Of a stretch of DNA of 64,000 nt, positions 51,429 through 59,613 are shown in pieces; within the stretch, counting starts at the first letter, position 1; every line of letters begins with the position of its first letter. The stretch spans positions 3,773,031 to 3,837,030 of the forward strand of contig CP016093.1 of assembly GCA_001664005.1 (NCBI GenBank), read 5' to 3'. The position numbers and the translations under genes are program-made. This DNA comes from Rhizobiales bacterium NRL2. Its GTDB lineage: Bacteria; Pseudomonadota; Alphaproteobacteria; Minwuiales; Minwuiaceae. The notes below the pieces were generated by a model, which was not told where the DNA came from, searched no databases, and saw nothing but the letters and a program-made list of their open reading frames with translations.

Positions 51429-52679
51429 TCAGTGCAGGTTGGGCTGCGGGCCGGCGCCGCGCTCATCGATCAGTGCGCCCGTCCGGAAACGATCCAGCCG
51501 CATGGCGGCAGCCACGGGATGCGGGTCGCCTGTCGCCATCAGGTGCGCGAAGCACCAGCCGCTCGCCGGCGTCGCCTTGAAGCCGCCATAGCACCAGCCG
51601 CCGTTGAAGAAGAGCCCCTCCACCGGCGTGCGGTCGATGACGGGGGAGCCGTCCATGCTCATGTCCACCACCCCGCCCCACATGCGCAGCACGCGCGCCC
51701 GTCCGATGGCTGGCATCATCGCCATGCCGCCCTCGCAGACGTCCTCGACCACCGGCAGATTGCCGCGCTGGGCATAGGTGTTGTAGCCGTCCAGGTCGCC
51801 GCCGAAGACCAGCCCGCCCTTGTCGGACTGGGAGACGTAGAAATGGCCGGCGCCATAGGTGACGACGCCGGGCAGGACCGGTTTGAGCCCCTCGGTGACG
51901 AACGCCTGCAGGACGTGGCTCTCGATGGGCAGACGCAGCCCCGCCAGCGCCATGACCCGGGAGGAGGAGCCGGCGACGGCGACGCCCACACGGCGCGCCC
52001 GGATCGGCCCCCGCGTGGTCTCGACGCCGCGGCAGACGCCGCCCTCGATCAGGAAGCCGGTGACCTCGCAGTTCTGCACGATGTCCACGCCGCGGCGGTC
52101 GGCGGCGCGGGCATAGCCCCAGGCGACGGCGTCATGGCGGGCGGTGCCGCCGCGCGGCTGCCAGAGCCCGCCGGTGATCGGAAAGCGCGCGTTGTCGAAG
52201 TCGAGGAAGGGGCACATGCGCCGGACTCCGTCGCGGTCCAGCAGCACGGCATCCGCGCCGGACATGATCATGGCGTTGCCGCGGCGCGCATAGGCGTCGC
52301 GCTGGGCGTCGCTGTGGCAGAGGTTGAGCACCCCGCGCTGGGAAACCATCGCGTTGAAGTTGAGCTCCTGCTCCAGCCCCTCCCAGAGCTTCATCGACCA
52401 TTCGTAGAAGGGCTGGTTACCGGGCAGCAGATAGTTGGAGCGGATGATCGTGGTGTTGCGGCCGATATTGCCGGAACCGAGCCAGCCCTTCTCCAGGACC
52501 GCGACGTTCGTCAGGCCGTGTTCCTTCGCCAGGTAGAAGGCGGTGGCCAGCCCGTGCCCGCCGCCGCCGACGACCACCGCGTCGTATTCCGCCTTCGGTT
52601 CGGGATCGCGCCAGGCCGGCTTCCAGCCCCGATGGCCGGTCAGCGCCTCCCTGACGATCCTGAACGCGGAATAGCCCAT
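51429..52679 (-). CDS. soxB: Sarcosine oxidase beta subunit
   Basis: A 416-residue flavoprotein of the DAO family that holds the sarcosine-oxidising site. The FAD loop is VVVGGGGHGLATAFYLAKEHG, followed by GWLGSGNIGRNTTIIRSNYL. The covalent FMN site region is present: GGLWQPRGGTARHDAVAWGYARAA, whose His carries 8-alpha-FMN in the family. The C-terminal GLFFNGGWCYGGFKATPASG is conserved. The ATG at 52679 follows GGGGAGGG. It heads the order soxB-D-A-G, followed closely by formate dehydrogenase genes. The bfr gene upstream is on the same strand, 112 bp away. Confidence 0.93.
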   Translation of the reverse strand: MGYSAFRIVREALTGHRGWKPAWRDPEPKAEYDAVVVGGGGHGLATAFYLAKEHGLTNVAVLEKGWLGSGNIGRNTTIIRSNYLLPGNQPFYEWSMKLWEGLEQELNFNAMVSQRGVLNLCHSDAQRDAYARRGNAMIMSGADAVLLDRDGVRRMCPFLDFDNARFPITGGLWQPRGGTARHDAVAWGYARAADRRGVDIVQNCEVTGFLIEGGVCRGVETTRGPIRARRVGVAVAGSSSRVMALAGLRLPIESHVLQAFVTEGLKPVLPGVVTYGAGHFYVSQSDKGGLVFGGDLDGYNTYAQRGNLPVVEDVCEGGMAMMPAIGRARVLRMWGGVVDMSMDGSPVIDRTPVEGLFFNGGWCYGGFKATPASGWCFAHLMATGDPHPVAAAMRLDRFRTGALIDERGAGPQPNLH

Positions 52680-52791
52680 CCGCCGATCCCTCCCCATGCC
52701 CGCGCGGCATGATCGGCATCCTGAAGCGCCGGGCGCTGTCGGAAAAGAGACGAATTCGCGCCGGCGGACGACAGCCGGGACCGAAACCGGG

Positions 52792-53277
52792 TCAGGACGA
52801 GGCGGCGCCCTCACCCATCTGGGACTGCAGATAGTTCTGCATGCCCACCTTCTCGATCAGGCCGAGCTGTGTCTCGAGGAAGTCTATGTGGTCTTCCTCG
52901 GACTCCATGATGTCGGACAGCAGGTCCCGGCTGACATAGTCCTGTGCGCCCTCGCAGGCGGCGATGGCGGCCTTCAGATCGTCATGGCCGGACATCTCCA
53001 GCGCCAGATCGCCTTCGAGCACTTCCTTGACATTCTGGCCGATGCGCAGCTTGCCGAGATCCTGCAGGTTCGGCAGGCCCTCCAGGAACAGGATCCGCTC
53101 GATCAGCTTGTCGGCGTGCTTCATCTCGTCGATGGATTCGTCGTACTCGACGTCGCCGAGACGATGCATGCCCCAGTCCTTCAGCATGCGGCTGTGGAGG
53201 AAATACTGGTTGATGGCCGTCAGTTCGTTGAAAAGGATCTTGTTGAGGTGATCGATGATGTCGCGGTTGCCCTTCAT
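52792..53277 (-). CDS. bfr: Bacterioferritin
   Basis: A 161-residue iron-storage protein closely matching E. coli Bfr. The ferroxidase ligands are present: Glu in [14 protein letters not shown], Glu and His in [25 protein letters not shown], Glu in GDLALE, and Glu and His in [12 protein letters not shown]. The Met that binds haem between subunits is in DEMKH. The gene's start overlaps the stop of a 45-codon gene by 4 bp, and bfd lies just before that, so the three are one operon. A Fur-like site is upstream of bfd. Confidence 0.95.
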   Translation of the reverse strand: MKGNRDIIDHLNKILFNELTAINQYFLHSRMLKDWGMHRLGDVEYDESIDEMKHADKLIERILFLEGLPNLQDLGKLRIGQNVKEVLEGDLALEMSGHDDLKAAIAACEGAQDYVSRDLLSDIMESEEDHIDFLETQLGLIEKVGMQNYLQSQMGEGAASS

Positions 53278-53411
53278 GACCCGCCCTTCTTTTTCTCTGG
53301 TTCGGTCTCGGGCCGTGGCCTTGGCTGCGCACGGTCCGCCGCCTCGGCCTGCGCCTTCAGCGCCTGACCCTGCGTGCGGATTTCCCGCGCGGCGGCAAAC
53401 CAGTGAAACAT
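53274..53411 (-). CDS. Unrecognised 45-residue protein translationally coupled to bfr
   Basis: A short gene that fills the gap between bfd and bfr. It starts ATG at 53411, 22 bases after the bfd stop, and ends in TGA that overlaps the bfr ATG by 4 bp (TCATGA). The product begins [23 protein letters not shown], which could be an amphipathic helix, and ends with a Pro/Arg/Glu/Lys-rich tail ([16 protein letters not shown]). No Cys and no signal peptide are seen, and no family is recognised. There is no strong ribosome binding site. The coupling makes it a plausible real gene, perhaps only for bfr translation. Confidence 0.5.
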   Translation of the reverse strand: MFHWFAAAREIRTQGQALKAQAEAADRAQPRPRPETEPEKKKGGS

Positions 53412-53433
53412 CTGGCGGCTGGCGAACACAACG

Positions 53434-53631
53434 CTATTCCGCCGCCATCAACGTCGCATCGCCTGCGCCGTTGAGCTCCGCATCCATCATCTCCACGATC
53501 GTCGACACGCAACGGCCGCAGCGGACCTCGCAGCCCAGATGCGGGTGGAGATCCTCGGCGCAGTCCACCCCCTGGCGGATGGCGCCGGTCACCTGATCAT
53601 CGGAAAGGGCGTTGCAGATACACACATACAT
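53434..53631 (-). CDS. bfd: Bacterioferritin-associated ferredoxin
   Basis: A 65-residue [2Fe-2S] protein. CICNAL at the N-terminus and CEVRCGRC at the other end give the four Cys ligands in the arrangement of Bfd (CxC ... CxxC with the extra Cys of alphaproteobacterial forms). Bfd docks on bacterioferritin and feeds electrons to release stored iron. It is the first gene of the bfd-small gene-bfr operon, and a Fur-like palindrome lies about 105 bp upstream. Confidence 0.93.
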   Translation of the reverse strand: MYVCICNALSDDQVTGAIRQGVDCAEDLHPHLGCEVRCGRCVSTIVEMMDAELNGAGDATLMAAE

Positions 53632-53735
53632 ACTTCGTCGACTCCCCAGCAGACCTCACCATTTACCTGCAACTGCGAATGACTGTCAATCGCGTGCTCT
53701 CTGACAAATGCGGCCGAAGTCGACAAATTTCAATA

Positions 53736-53752
53736 TTGATAATCATTATTAA
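53736..53752. promoter_or_regulatory. Fur-like binding site
   Basis: TTGATAATCATTATTAA is an 8-1-8 inverted repeat with one mismatched pair and strongly resembles the Fur box (GATAATgATAATCATTATC). It lies in the AT-rich gap between the divergent bfd and YcaQ-type genes, 105 bp before the bfd ATG and 75 bp before the other ATG, so it could control bfd-bfr, the glycosylase gene, or both. Confidence 0.65.
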
Positions 53753-53826
53753 TTATTGAGACCATCGGCGGTCGGCGTTCCCAGCCGGCGCTTGCGAGAA
53801 TCAGCGCCACGGTCCCAAATGGCCTC

Positions 53827-55035
53827 ATGGAAGAGAACGAAACGAAACCATCGGTCAGTGCCGCGCTGGCCCGGCGAGTGCTGCTGCAACGCCAGGGTCT
53901 CGCCGATGCGCCGGGACGGAAGATCGATGCGGGCGGCGTTCGGGAACTGATCGAGCGCATGGGCTTCGTCCAGGTGGACAGCATCAGCACCGTCGAGCGC
54001 GCCCACCACATGATCCTGTTCGCCCGCAGCCAGACCTACCGGCCGGACCTGCTGCACCGCCTGCTGGAGCGCGAGCGGCACCTGTTCGAGAACTGGACCC
54101 ACGACGCCGCCGTCATCCCCACCCGATTCTATCCCGTCTGGCGACGCAAGTTCGCCCGCGACCGGGATCGTCTGGTCGAACGCTGGCGGACCTGGCGCCG
54201 CGAAGGCTTCGAGGAGCGGCTGGACGACGTGCTGGCCCATGTCGAACGGAACGGGCCGGTCATGGCGCGTGAGATGACGACGGAGAAGCGGCCCGGCGGC
54301 GCGTGGTGGGACTGGCATCCCTCAAAGACCGCGCTGGAATATCTCTGGCGCACCGGCGACCTGGCGATCTGTCACCGCCGCGGCTTCCAGAAGGCCTACG
54401 ACCTGAGCGAACGGGTCATCCCGGCCGAGCACCGCGCCGACGCGCCGGATCACGATAGCTGGGTCGACTGGCTCTGCCGCGGGGCGCTGGAGCGGCTCGG
54501 CGTCGCAACGCCGGGTGAACTCGCCCAGTTCTGGGGCCTGGCTTCGGTCGAGGAGGCGAAGACCTGGGCCTCGGGCCCGGCGGGCCGCGGCTTCCCGCGC
54601 GTGATGGTCAACGCCGTCGACGGCAGCCGCCCCCGGGAGGCGCTGGCCGACCCGGCGATCCTGGATATGCACGCCGACGACATCGCATTGCCGCCGCGCC
54701 TGCGCATACTCAGCCCTTTCGATCCCGTGCTGCGCGACCGCAGGCGCGCACTGCGGCTGTTCGGCTTCGACTACCGCATCGAGGTCTTCGTACCGGCTGC
54801 GAAGCGCCGCTACGGCTACTACGTCTTTCCCATGCTGGAGGGAGACCGTCTGGTCGGCCGCATCGACATGAAGCGCGAGGACGGCGCGCTCGCCGTCCGC
54901 CAAATCTGGTGGGAGCCGGGTGTCCGGGCCTCGAGCGGCCGGCGCCAGCGGCTGGAGGCGGAACTGGATCGCGTCCGCCGCTTTATCGGCGCCGACCGCA
55001 TTGTCTTCGCGCCCGGGAGCGACAGCCCCGGCTGA
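53827..55035 (+). CDS. YcaQ/AlkX-type DNA glycosylase (HTH_42 winged-helix protein)
   Basis: A 402-residue protein of the family that unhooks DNA interstrand crosslinks. The N-terminal ALARRVLLQRQGL is followed by the catalytic-loop motif GFVQVDSISTVERAHH, where Gln-Val-Asp fits the Q-phi-D signature of the YcaQ branch. HLFENWTHDAAVIP is another conserved block. Two more winged-helix-like regions and a beta-barrel-like C-terminus with GRIDMKRE follow. It is a cytoplasmic repair enzyme. The gene stands alone between the bfd operon and the VWA protein gene, with a Fur-like site in its upstream region. Confidence 0.85.
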   Translation: MEENETKPSVSAALARRVLLQRQGLADAPGRKIDAGGVRELIERMGFVQVDSISTVERAHHMILFARSQTYRPDLLHRLLERERHLFENWTHDAAVIPTRFYPVWRRKFARDRDRLVERWRTWRREGFEERLDDVLAHVERNGPVMAREMTTEKRPGGAWWDWHPSKTALEYLWRTGDLAICHRRGFQKAYDLSERVIPAEHRADAPDHDSWVDWLCRGALERLGVATPGELAQFWGLASVEEAKTWASGPAGRGFPRVMVNAVDGSRPREALADPAILDMHADDIALPPRLRILSPFDPVLRDRRRALRLFGFDYRIEVFVPAAKRRYGYYVFPMLEGDRLVGRIDMKREDGALAVRQIWWEPGVRASSGRRQRLEAELDRVRRFIGADRIVFAPGSDSPG

Positions 55036-55169
55036 GCCGCCATCTCAGGGCGGCCAATTGCGGCGAGCCCGCCCGCACATGACCCCGACTTCGCCTCAAT
55101 TCGGCACGGCTTCGCCCCATTGCCGTAGTGCCATGGTGCCCGCACGAGGACAAACGATGGAGGTGGGCC

Positions 55170-57368
55170 ATGCGGATCGGGTTTCGAGAATTTCTGCGGC
55201 AGGGGATGCGGGCGGCGCTGCTCGCGGTGGTCGCCGCACCGGCGCTGGCCCAGACGCCGGGCGGCGGGCTGGTCGCGCTGAACGATGTGGCCTCGGGCAG
55301 TCTGCTGCTCCGGACGGACGAGCCCGGCCGCTATGTCCGCGCGCCGCTGGTCTCCTCCAGCTTCGATATCGACGTCTCCGGCCCGGTCGTCCGGGCCACC
55401 GTCACCCAACGGTTCCGGAACGTGTCGGACAAATGGGTGGACGGCCGCTACGCCTTCCCCCTGCCCGACGAATCCGCTGTCGACAGCCTGAAGATGCGGA
55501 TCGGCGACCGCTTCATCGAGGGCGTGGTCAAGGAGCGGGAACAGGCGCGCCGTGACTATGAGCAAGCCCGCGCCGAAGGCCGCAAGGCCGCCCTGGTGGA
55601 GCAGCAGCGCCCGAACCTTTTCACCAACGACGTGGCCAATATCGGCCCCGGCGACGTTGTGGTGGTGGAGATCGCCTGGCTGCAGACCCTGGCGCCGACC
55701 GACGGCGCGTTCGAACTGCGCCTGCCGCTGGTGGTCGCCCCGCGCTACAATCCGAAGCCGGTCGTTCATGCCGTCGATTTCGGTCCCGGCGGCTGGGCGA
55801 TCAGCGATCCCGTGCCGGACAGGGACGCCATCGAATCGCCCCTCGCCGATCCGCGCGAACAGCCGGAAGGGACCATCCACAATCCCGTCATCATTTCGGT
55901 CGACCTGCAGGCCGGATTCCCGCTGGGCGCGGTCGAAAGCCGCCACCACGATGTGACGGTCGCCCGGGACGGCGGCGAAGCCGCGACGGTCAAGCTGGAC
56001 GGCGCCGTGCCGGCGGACCGCGATTTCGTGCTGCGCTGGACGCCGGATGTCGGCGCGTCGCCCCACGCCGCCCTGTTCCGGGAAAGCGCCGGCGGCCGCG
56101 ACTACTACCTCGCCCTGTTGACGCCGCCCGAACCCGCAGCGGTGACGGACGCGCCCGCGCGCGACGTGATCTTCGTGCAGGACGTCTCCGGCTCGATGGA
56201 CGGCGAATCGATCCGCCAGGCCCGGGAAGGGCTGGCGCAGGCGTTGCGCCGGCTGGAGGCCGAGGACCGCTTCAACATCGTCTTCTTCAACGACCGCATG
56301 TGGCGCTACGCGCCCGACATGGTGCCGGCGACGCCCGGCAATATCGCGAAGACGCTCTCGGCGGTCGAAACCATGCGCGCCGACGGCGGCACGGAGATGC
56401 TGCCGGCCCTGGAGGAGGCGCTGGCCGACGCCACGCCCGGCGAGACGGACCGGCTGCGCCAGGTGATCTTCCTGACCGACGGCGCGGTGGGCAACGAGGC
56501 GCAGATGCTGCAGGCCATCACGGCCGGCCTGGGGCGGTCCCGGCTGTTCACGGTCGGCATCGGCTCCGCGCCCAACAGCTATTTCATGACCCGGGCGGCG
56601 GAACTCGGCCGCGGCTCGGTGGTCTATGTCGACGACCTGACCGCGGTGGCCGGCCAGATGGCGGCGCTGTTCGCGAAGATCGAGAACCCGGTGCTGACGG
56701 ATCTCCGGGCCACGCTGCCCGGCGGCGCGGGCGACCTCTCTCCCGATCCCCTGCCCGATCTCTACGCGGGCGACCCGGTCGTCTTCGCCTTCCACACGCC
56801 GGAAGGCGAGGCGGGCGCGGTGACGCTCACCGCCGGCCGCGGCGCCAACGCCTTCGAATGGCGGATCGACCTGGCGCAGGCCGCGCCCCGAGCCGGTATC
56901 GCGAAGCTGTGGGCGCGCAAGCACATCCGCAAGCTGGAGGCGCTGGCCTCAAGCCAGGTGGGCTGGGAGATGGGCCGAGAGAAGCTGGACGCGGCGATCC
57001 TGCAGACGGCGCTGGATCATCACCTTGTCAGCCGCCTGACCTCGCTGGTCGCCGTCGACGTCACCCCCAGCCGTCCTGACGGCGTGGAATCGACCGCCAT
57101 CGAAGTGCCGCTCAACCTGCCTGCCGGCTGGAACCCGGAGCGTTTCCTCGACGCCCCGGCCCCGGCCCCGCAACTTCGCAAGGCGGCCCTGCCGCAGGCG
57201 GAACTTGCCCGGCTCAGCACCGCCGCCGCGCCCCCGCCCTCCGGCGCGCCGGTTCCCCGCGGCTCGCTCGACTGGCGGGCCCGGGTGCTGGCCGGGCTTC
57301 TTCTTCTCCTGATGGCCATCGCCGGCTGGCGGCTGCATCGCCGCTGGCCGGGCGGCCGGACAGCCTGA
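55170..57368 (+). CDS. VIT and VWA domain protein, probable sortase target (TIGR03788-like)
   Basis: A 732-residue exported protein. A signal peptide (LRQGMRAALLAVVAAPALAQ) precedes a VIT domain (residues ~45-175: VRATVTQRFRNVSDKWVDGRYAFPLPDESAVDSL). A VWA domain (~330-510) follows, with MIDAS DVSGSMD (Asp near residue 338), FFNDRMW and FLTDGAVGNE. The C-terminus has a Pro/Ala-rich segment, one membrane helix (VLAGLLLLLMAIAGW) and a basic tail (RLHRRWPGGR). A clear LPXTG is lacking; the nearest candidates are LPQAE (about residue 674) and VPRGS just before the helix. The stop overlaps the sortase ATG by one base. GGAGG precedes the ATG. Confidence 0.87.
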   Translation: MRIGFREFLRQGMRAALLAVVAAPALAQTPGGGLVALNDVASGSLLLRTDEPGRYVRAPLVSSSFDIDVSGPVVRATVTQRFRNVSDKWVDGRYAFPLPDESAVDSLKMRIGDRFIEGVVKEREQARRDYEQARAEGRKAALVEQQRPNLFTNDVANIGPGDVVVVEIAWLQTLAPTDGAFELRLPLVVAPRYNPKPVVHAVDFGPGGWAISDPVPDRDAIESPLADPREQPEGTIHNPVIISVDLQAGFPLGAVESRHHDVTVARDGGEAATVKLDGAVPADRDFVLRWTPDVGASPHAALFRESAGGRDYYLALLTPPEPAAVTDAPARDVIFVQDVSGSMDGESIRQAREGLAQALRRLEAEDRFNIVFFNDRMWRYAPDMVPATPGNIAKTLSAVETMRADGGTEMLPALEEALADATPGETDRLRQVIFLTDGAVGNEAQMLQAITAGLGRSRLFTVGIGSAPNSYFMTRAAELGRGSVVYVDDLTAVAGQMAALFAKIENPVLTDLRATLPGGAGDLSPDPLPDLYAGDPVVFAFHTPEGEAGAVTLTAGRGANAFEWRIDLAQAAPRAGIAKLWARKHIRKLEALASSQVGWEMGREKLDAAILQTALDHHLVSRLTSLVAVDVTPSRPDGVESTAIEVPLNLPAGWNPERFLDAPAPAPQLRKAALPQAELARLSTAAAPPPSGAPVPRGSLDWRARVLAGLLLLLMAIAGWRLHRRWPGGRTA

Positions 57369-57946
57369 TGACCGGGGGCCGCATGAACCTGCGGCGCTGG
57401 CTGGCGCGGAGCGCGGTGCTGGCGTCTGCCATCGGCGGCCTCTGGCTCGCCGGCGAGGGCGCGTGGATGGCCGCCAAGGCGGAACTGGGACAGGTATTGC
57501 TGCAGCGCGCCTGGGACGGGAACCGGGACGCGCCCTGGTCCGGCGCCGACATGCGTCCGGTGGCGCGGCTCTCGGCGCCGGCGCTCGGCGTCGAGGCGAT
57601 CGTGCTCGACAGCGCCTCGGGCGAGGCCATGGCCTGGGGACCGGGTCATGTGCGCGGCACCGCCCTGCCGGGCGCGCCGGGACTGGCCGCGATCGCCGGA
57701 CACCGCGATTCCCACCTTGCCTTTCTCGGCGATCTCGGACCGGGATCGGAGGTCGTCATCGAACGCGGCGGCGAGACCCACCGCTTCCGCGTCACCGGCG
57801 CCGAGGTCGTCGACAGCCGGACCTGGCGCTTCCCCACCGACCGGAGCGGTCGGCCGCGGCTGGCGCTGTCCACCTGCTGGCCGCTGGACGCACAGACGCC
57901 GGGGCCGCTCCGGCTGATCGTCCATGCCGAGGACATCCGCGCCTGA
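57368..57946 (+). CDS. Class GN (marine proteobacterial) sortase
   Basis: A 192-residue membrane-anchored transpeptidase. An N-terminal helix (RSAVLASAIGGLWLAGEGAWMA) is followed by the sortase fold. The catalytic triad is His112 in IAGHRDSHLAF, Cys170 in LALSTCWPLDA, and Arg182 in GPLRLIVHAE. Gram-negative sortases occur singly beside one VIT/VWA target, which is the arrangement here. The enzyme faces the periplasm and would attach or anchor the partner; what it is joined to in these bacteria is not established. The ATG overlaps the partner's stop by one base; an ATG at 57383 is possible. Confidence 0.88.
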   Translation: MTGGRMNLRRWLARSAVLASAIGGLWLAGEGAWMAAKAELGQVLLQRAWDGNRDAPWSGADMRPVARLSAPALGVEAIVLDSASGEAMAWGPGHVRGTALPGAPGLAAIAGHRDSHLAFLGDLGPGSEVVIERGGETHRFRVTGAEVVDSRTWRFPTDRSGRPRLALSTCWPLDAQTPGPLRLIVHAEDIRA

Positions 57947-58022
57947 GCTACCCCATCGCCAACCCGTTCGCCCTCCTCTAGTCTCCCCCGATCAACGCCA
58001 ATCACCTGGGGAGGAACGACAC

Positions 58023-58811
58023 ATGGCGCTGGAACATCCGGTCATCCTGACGGGCTCGGCTTCGGGCATCGGCGACGCCACGGCGAAGCGGCTGCTGGAC
58101 CGCGGCTGCAAGGTCATTTCCGTCGACATCAAGGAGCCGAAGCAGAAGGTCGCCGAGCACCATCACTGCGACATGGGCGACCCCGCGGCGATTGATGCGC
58201 TGGTGAAGAAGCTCGACGGCACCTATTCGTCGCTGCTGAACGTGGCGGGCGTGCCCGAGTCCGTCGGCGGCGACACCTGCATGGCGATCAACTTCTTCGG
58301 CCTGCGCATGCTGACCGACGCGCTGTTCGACCGCATCGCCGACCAGGGCACCGTGGTCAGCGTCTCCTCCATCGCCGGCAACAACTGGCGCAAGCGCCGC
58401 GGCCCGCTGAGCGAGTTGCTGGCGACCGAGGGCTTCGAAACCGGCATGGACTGGTGGCGCAAGAACAAGGACGCGGTCGGCACCGACCCCTATACCTTTT
58501 CCAAGGAAGCGGTCGTGGTCTACACCATGGCGCTGGCCGGCCGCGGTCTGACGCGCGGCATCCGCGTCAACGACGTCGGGCCCGGCCCGGTGGACACGCC
58601 GCTGCTGCCCGCCTTCACCGAGTTCGCCGGCGCCGAGACCATGAAGACCATGATCGGCATGGCCGGCCGCGCCGCCCAGCCGCAGGACATCGCCGAAGCG
58701 CTGGTGGTCCTCGCCGAGGGCGAAATGGGCTGGGTCAACGGCCATCACCTGATCGTCGACGGCGGCATGTCGGCGGGCTTCTCGGCGGGCTGGCAGACCG
58801 CCGGCAAATGA
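58023..58811 (+). CDS. SDR family oxidoreductase
   Basis: A 262-residue classical SDR. NAD(P) motif TGSASGIGDATA sits near the N-terminus, NVAGVPE replaces the usual NNAG, the catalytic Ser is in VSVSSIAG, and the Tyr-Lys pair in DPYTFSKEAVVVYT. The region between Ser and Tyr carries an insertion (residues ~120-155), as in 3-alpha-hydroxysteroid dehydrogenase-like SDRs. GGGGAGG precedes the ATG. Its last 4 bp overlap the next gene (ATGA). The substrate is unknown, though the neighbours suggest a CoA-linked catabolic route. Confidence 0.87.
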   Translation: MALEHPVILTGSASGIGDATAKRLLDRGCKVISVDIKEPKQKVAEHHHCDMGDPAAIDALVKKLDGTYSSLLNVAGVPESVGGDTCMAINFFGLRMLTDALFDRIADQGTVVSVSSIAGNNWRKRRGPLSELLATEGFETGMDWWRKNKDAVGTDPYTFSKEAVVVYTMALAGRGLTRGIRVNDVGPGPVDTPLLPAFTEFAGAETMKTMIGMAGRAAQPQDIAEALVVLAEGEMGWVNGHHLIVDGGMSAGFSAGWQTAGK

Positions 58812-59602
58812 TGGGCGCCAAGGGCGCCGGCGCCACCGCCATCGCCAAGGCGAGCCGGACGAAGATCCGCATCCGCGGCCAGGATCTCTGCGACGACCTG
58901 ATCGGCAAGGTGGACTTCACCACCTTCTTCTTCCTGCACCTGACCGGCGAGATGCCGAACGAGAATCAGGTCTTCTTCCTCGACGCCATGCTGGTGGCGC
59001 TGGCCGAGCACGGCCTGACCCCCAGCGCCCAGGCCGCGCGCATGACCCTGCAGGCCGGTCCCGACGCCATGCAGGGCGCGGTCGCCGCCGGCATCCTGGG
59101 CTGCGGCTCGGTGATACTGGGCTCGGCGGAGAGCTGCGGGCGGTTCCTCTCTCGGGGAGTCGCCCGGGTCCGCGCGGGGGAGACCAATGACGAGGTCGCC
59201 CGCGCCATGGTTCAGGGCCTGCGCGATCAGAAGAAGTTCCTGCCCGGCTTCGGCCACCCGCTGCACCGGCCGGTCGACCCGCGCGCGGTCAAGCTGCTGG
59301 CGCTGGCCGACGAGAAGGGCGCGGCGGGCGATCACGTCGCGTTCCTGAAGGCCGTGGCCGGCGTCGCCGACGAGATCTACGGCCGCGAGATGGTCATGAA
59401 CGTCAACGGTCCCCTGCCGGCGATCCTGCTGGACCTCGACTTCCCCGAGGCGGCGCTGAAGGGCATTTCCATCCTCTGCCGCACGGCCGGGCTGATCGGC
59501 CATTGCGTCGAGGAACTGGAGCGGCCCATCGGCTTCCGGCTGGCGCATCTGGGCGACGCCGGCACCGTCTATGACGGACCGAACCCGCCCGAGGACCTCT
59601 GA
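58808..59602 (+). CDS. Citryl-CoA lyase-like protein (short citrate synthase family)
   Basis: A 264-residue protein with the large-domain core of citrate synthase but without the full N- and C-terminal parts. Key segments are RIRGQDLCDDLIGKVDFTTFFFLHLTGEMPN, GAVAAGILGCGSVILGSAESCGRFL, GFGHPLHRPVDPRA with the conserved His, and the C-terminal GLIGHCVEELERPIGFRL. This is how short citryl-CoA lyases look; these cleave citryl-CoA or related hydroxyacyl-CoA esters to acetyl-CoA and an oxo acid. The gene is coupled to the SDR gene by a 4-bp overlap and is followed 11 bp later by the PRISE gene. Confidence 0.8.
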   Translation: MMGAKGAGATAIAKASRTKIRIRGQDLCDDLIGKVDFTTFFFLHLTGEMPNENQVFFLDAMLVALAEHGLTPSAQAARMTLQAGPDAMQGAVAAGILGCGSVILGSAESCGRFLSRGVARVRAGETNDEVARAMVQGLRDQKKFLPGFGHPLHRPVDPRAVKLLALADEKGAAGDHVAFLKAVAGVADEIYGREMVMNVNGPLPAILLDLDFPEAALKGISILCRTAGLIGHCVEELERPIGFRLAHLGDAGTVYDGPNPPEDL

Positions 59603-59613
59603 GGACGGCGGCA

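Noticed and set aside
54819-56924. A 701-codon minus-strand frame opposite the VIT/VWA gene
   Set aside because: It is antisense to the MIDAS and VIT motifs and has low-complexity Arg/Gly/Ala composition.
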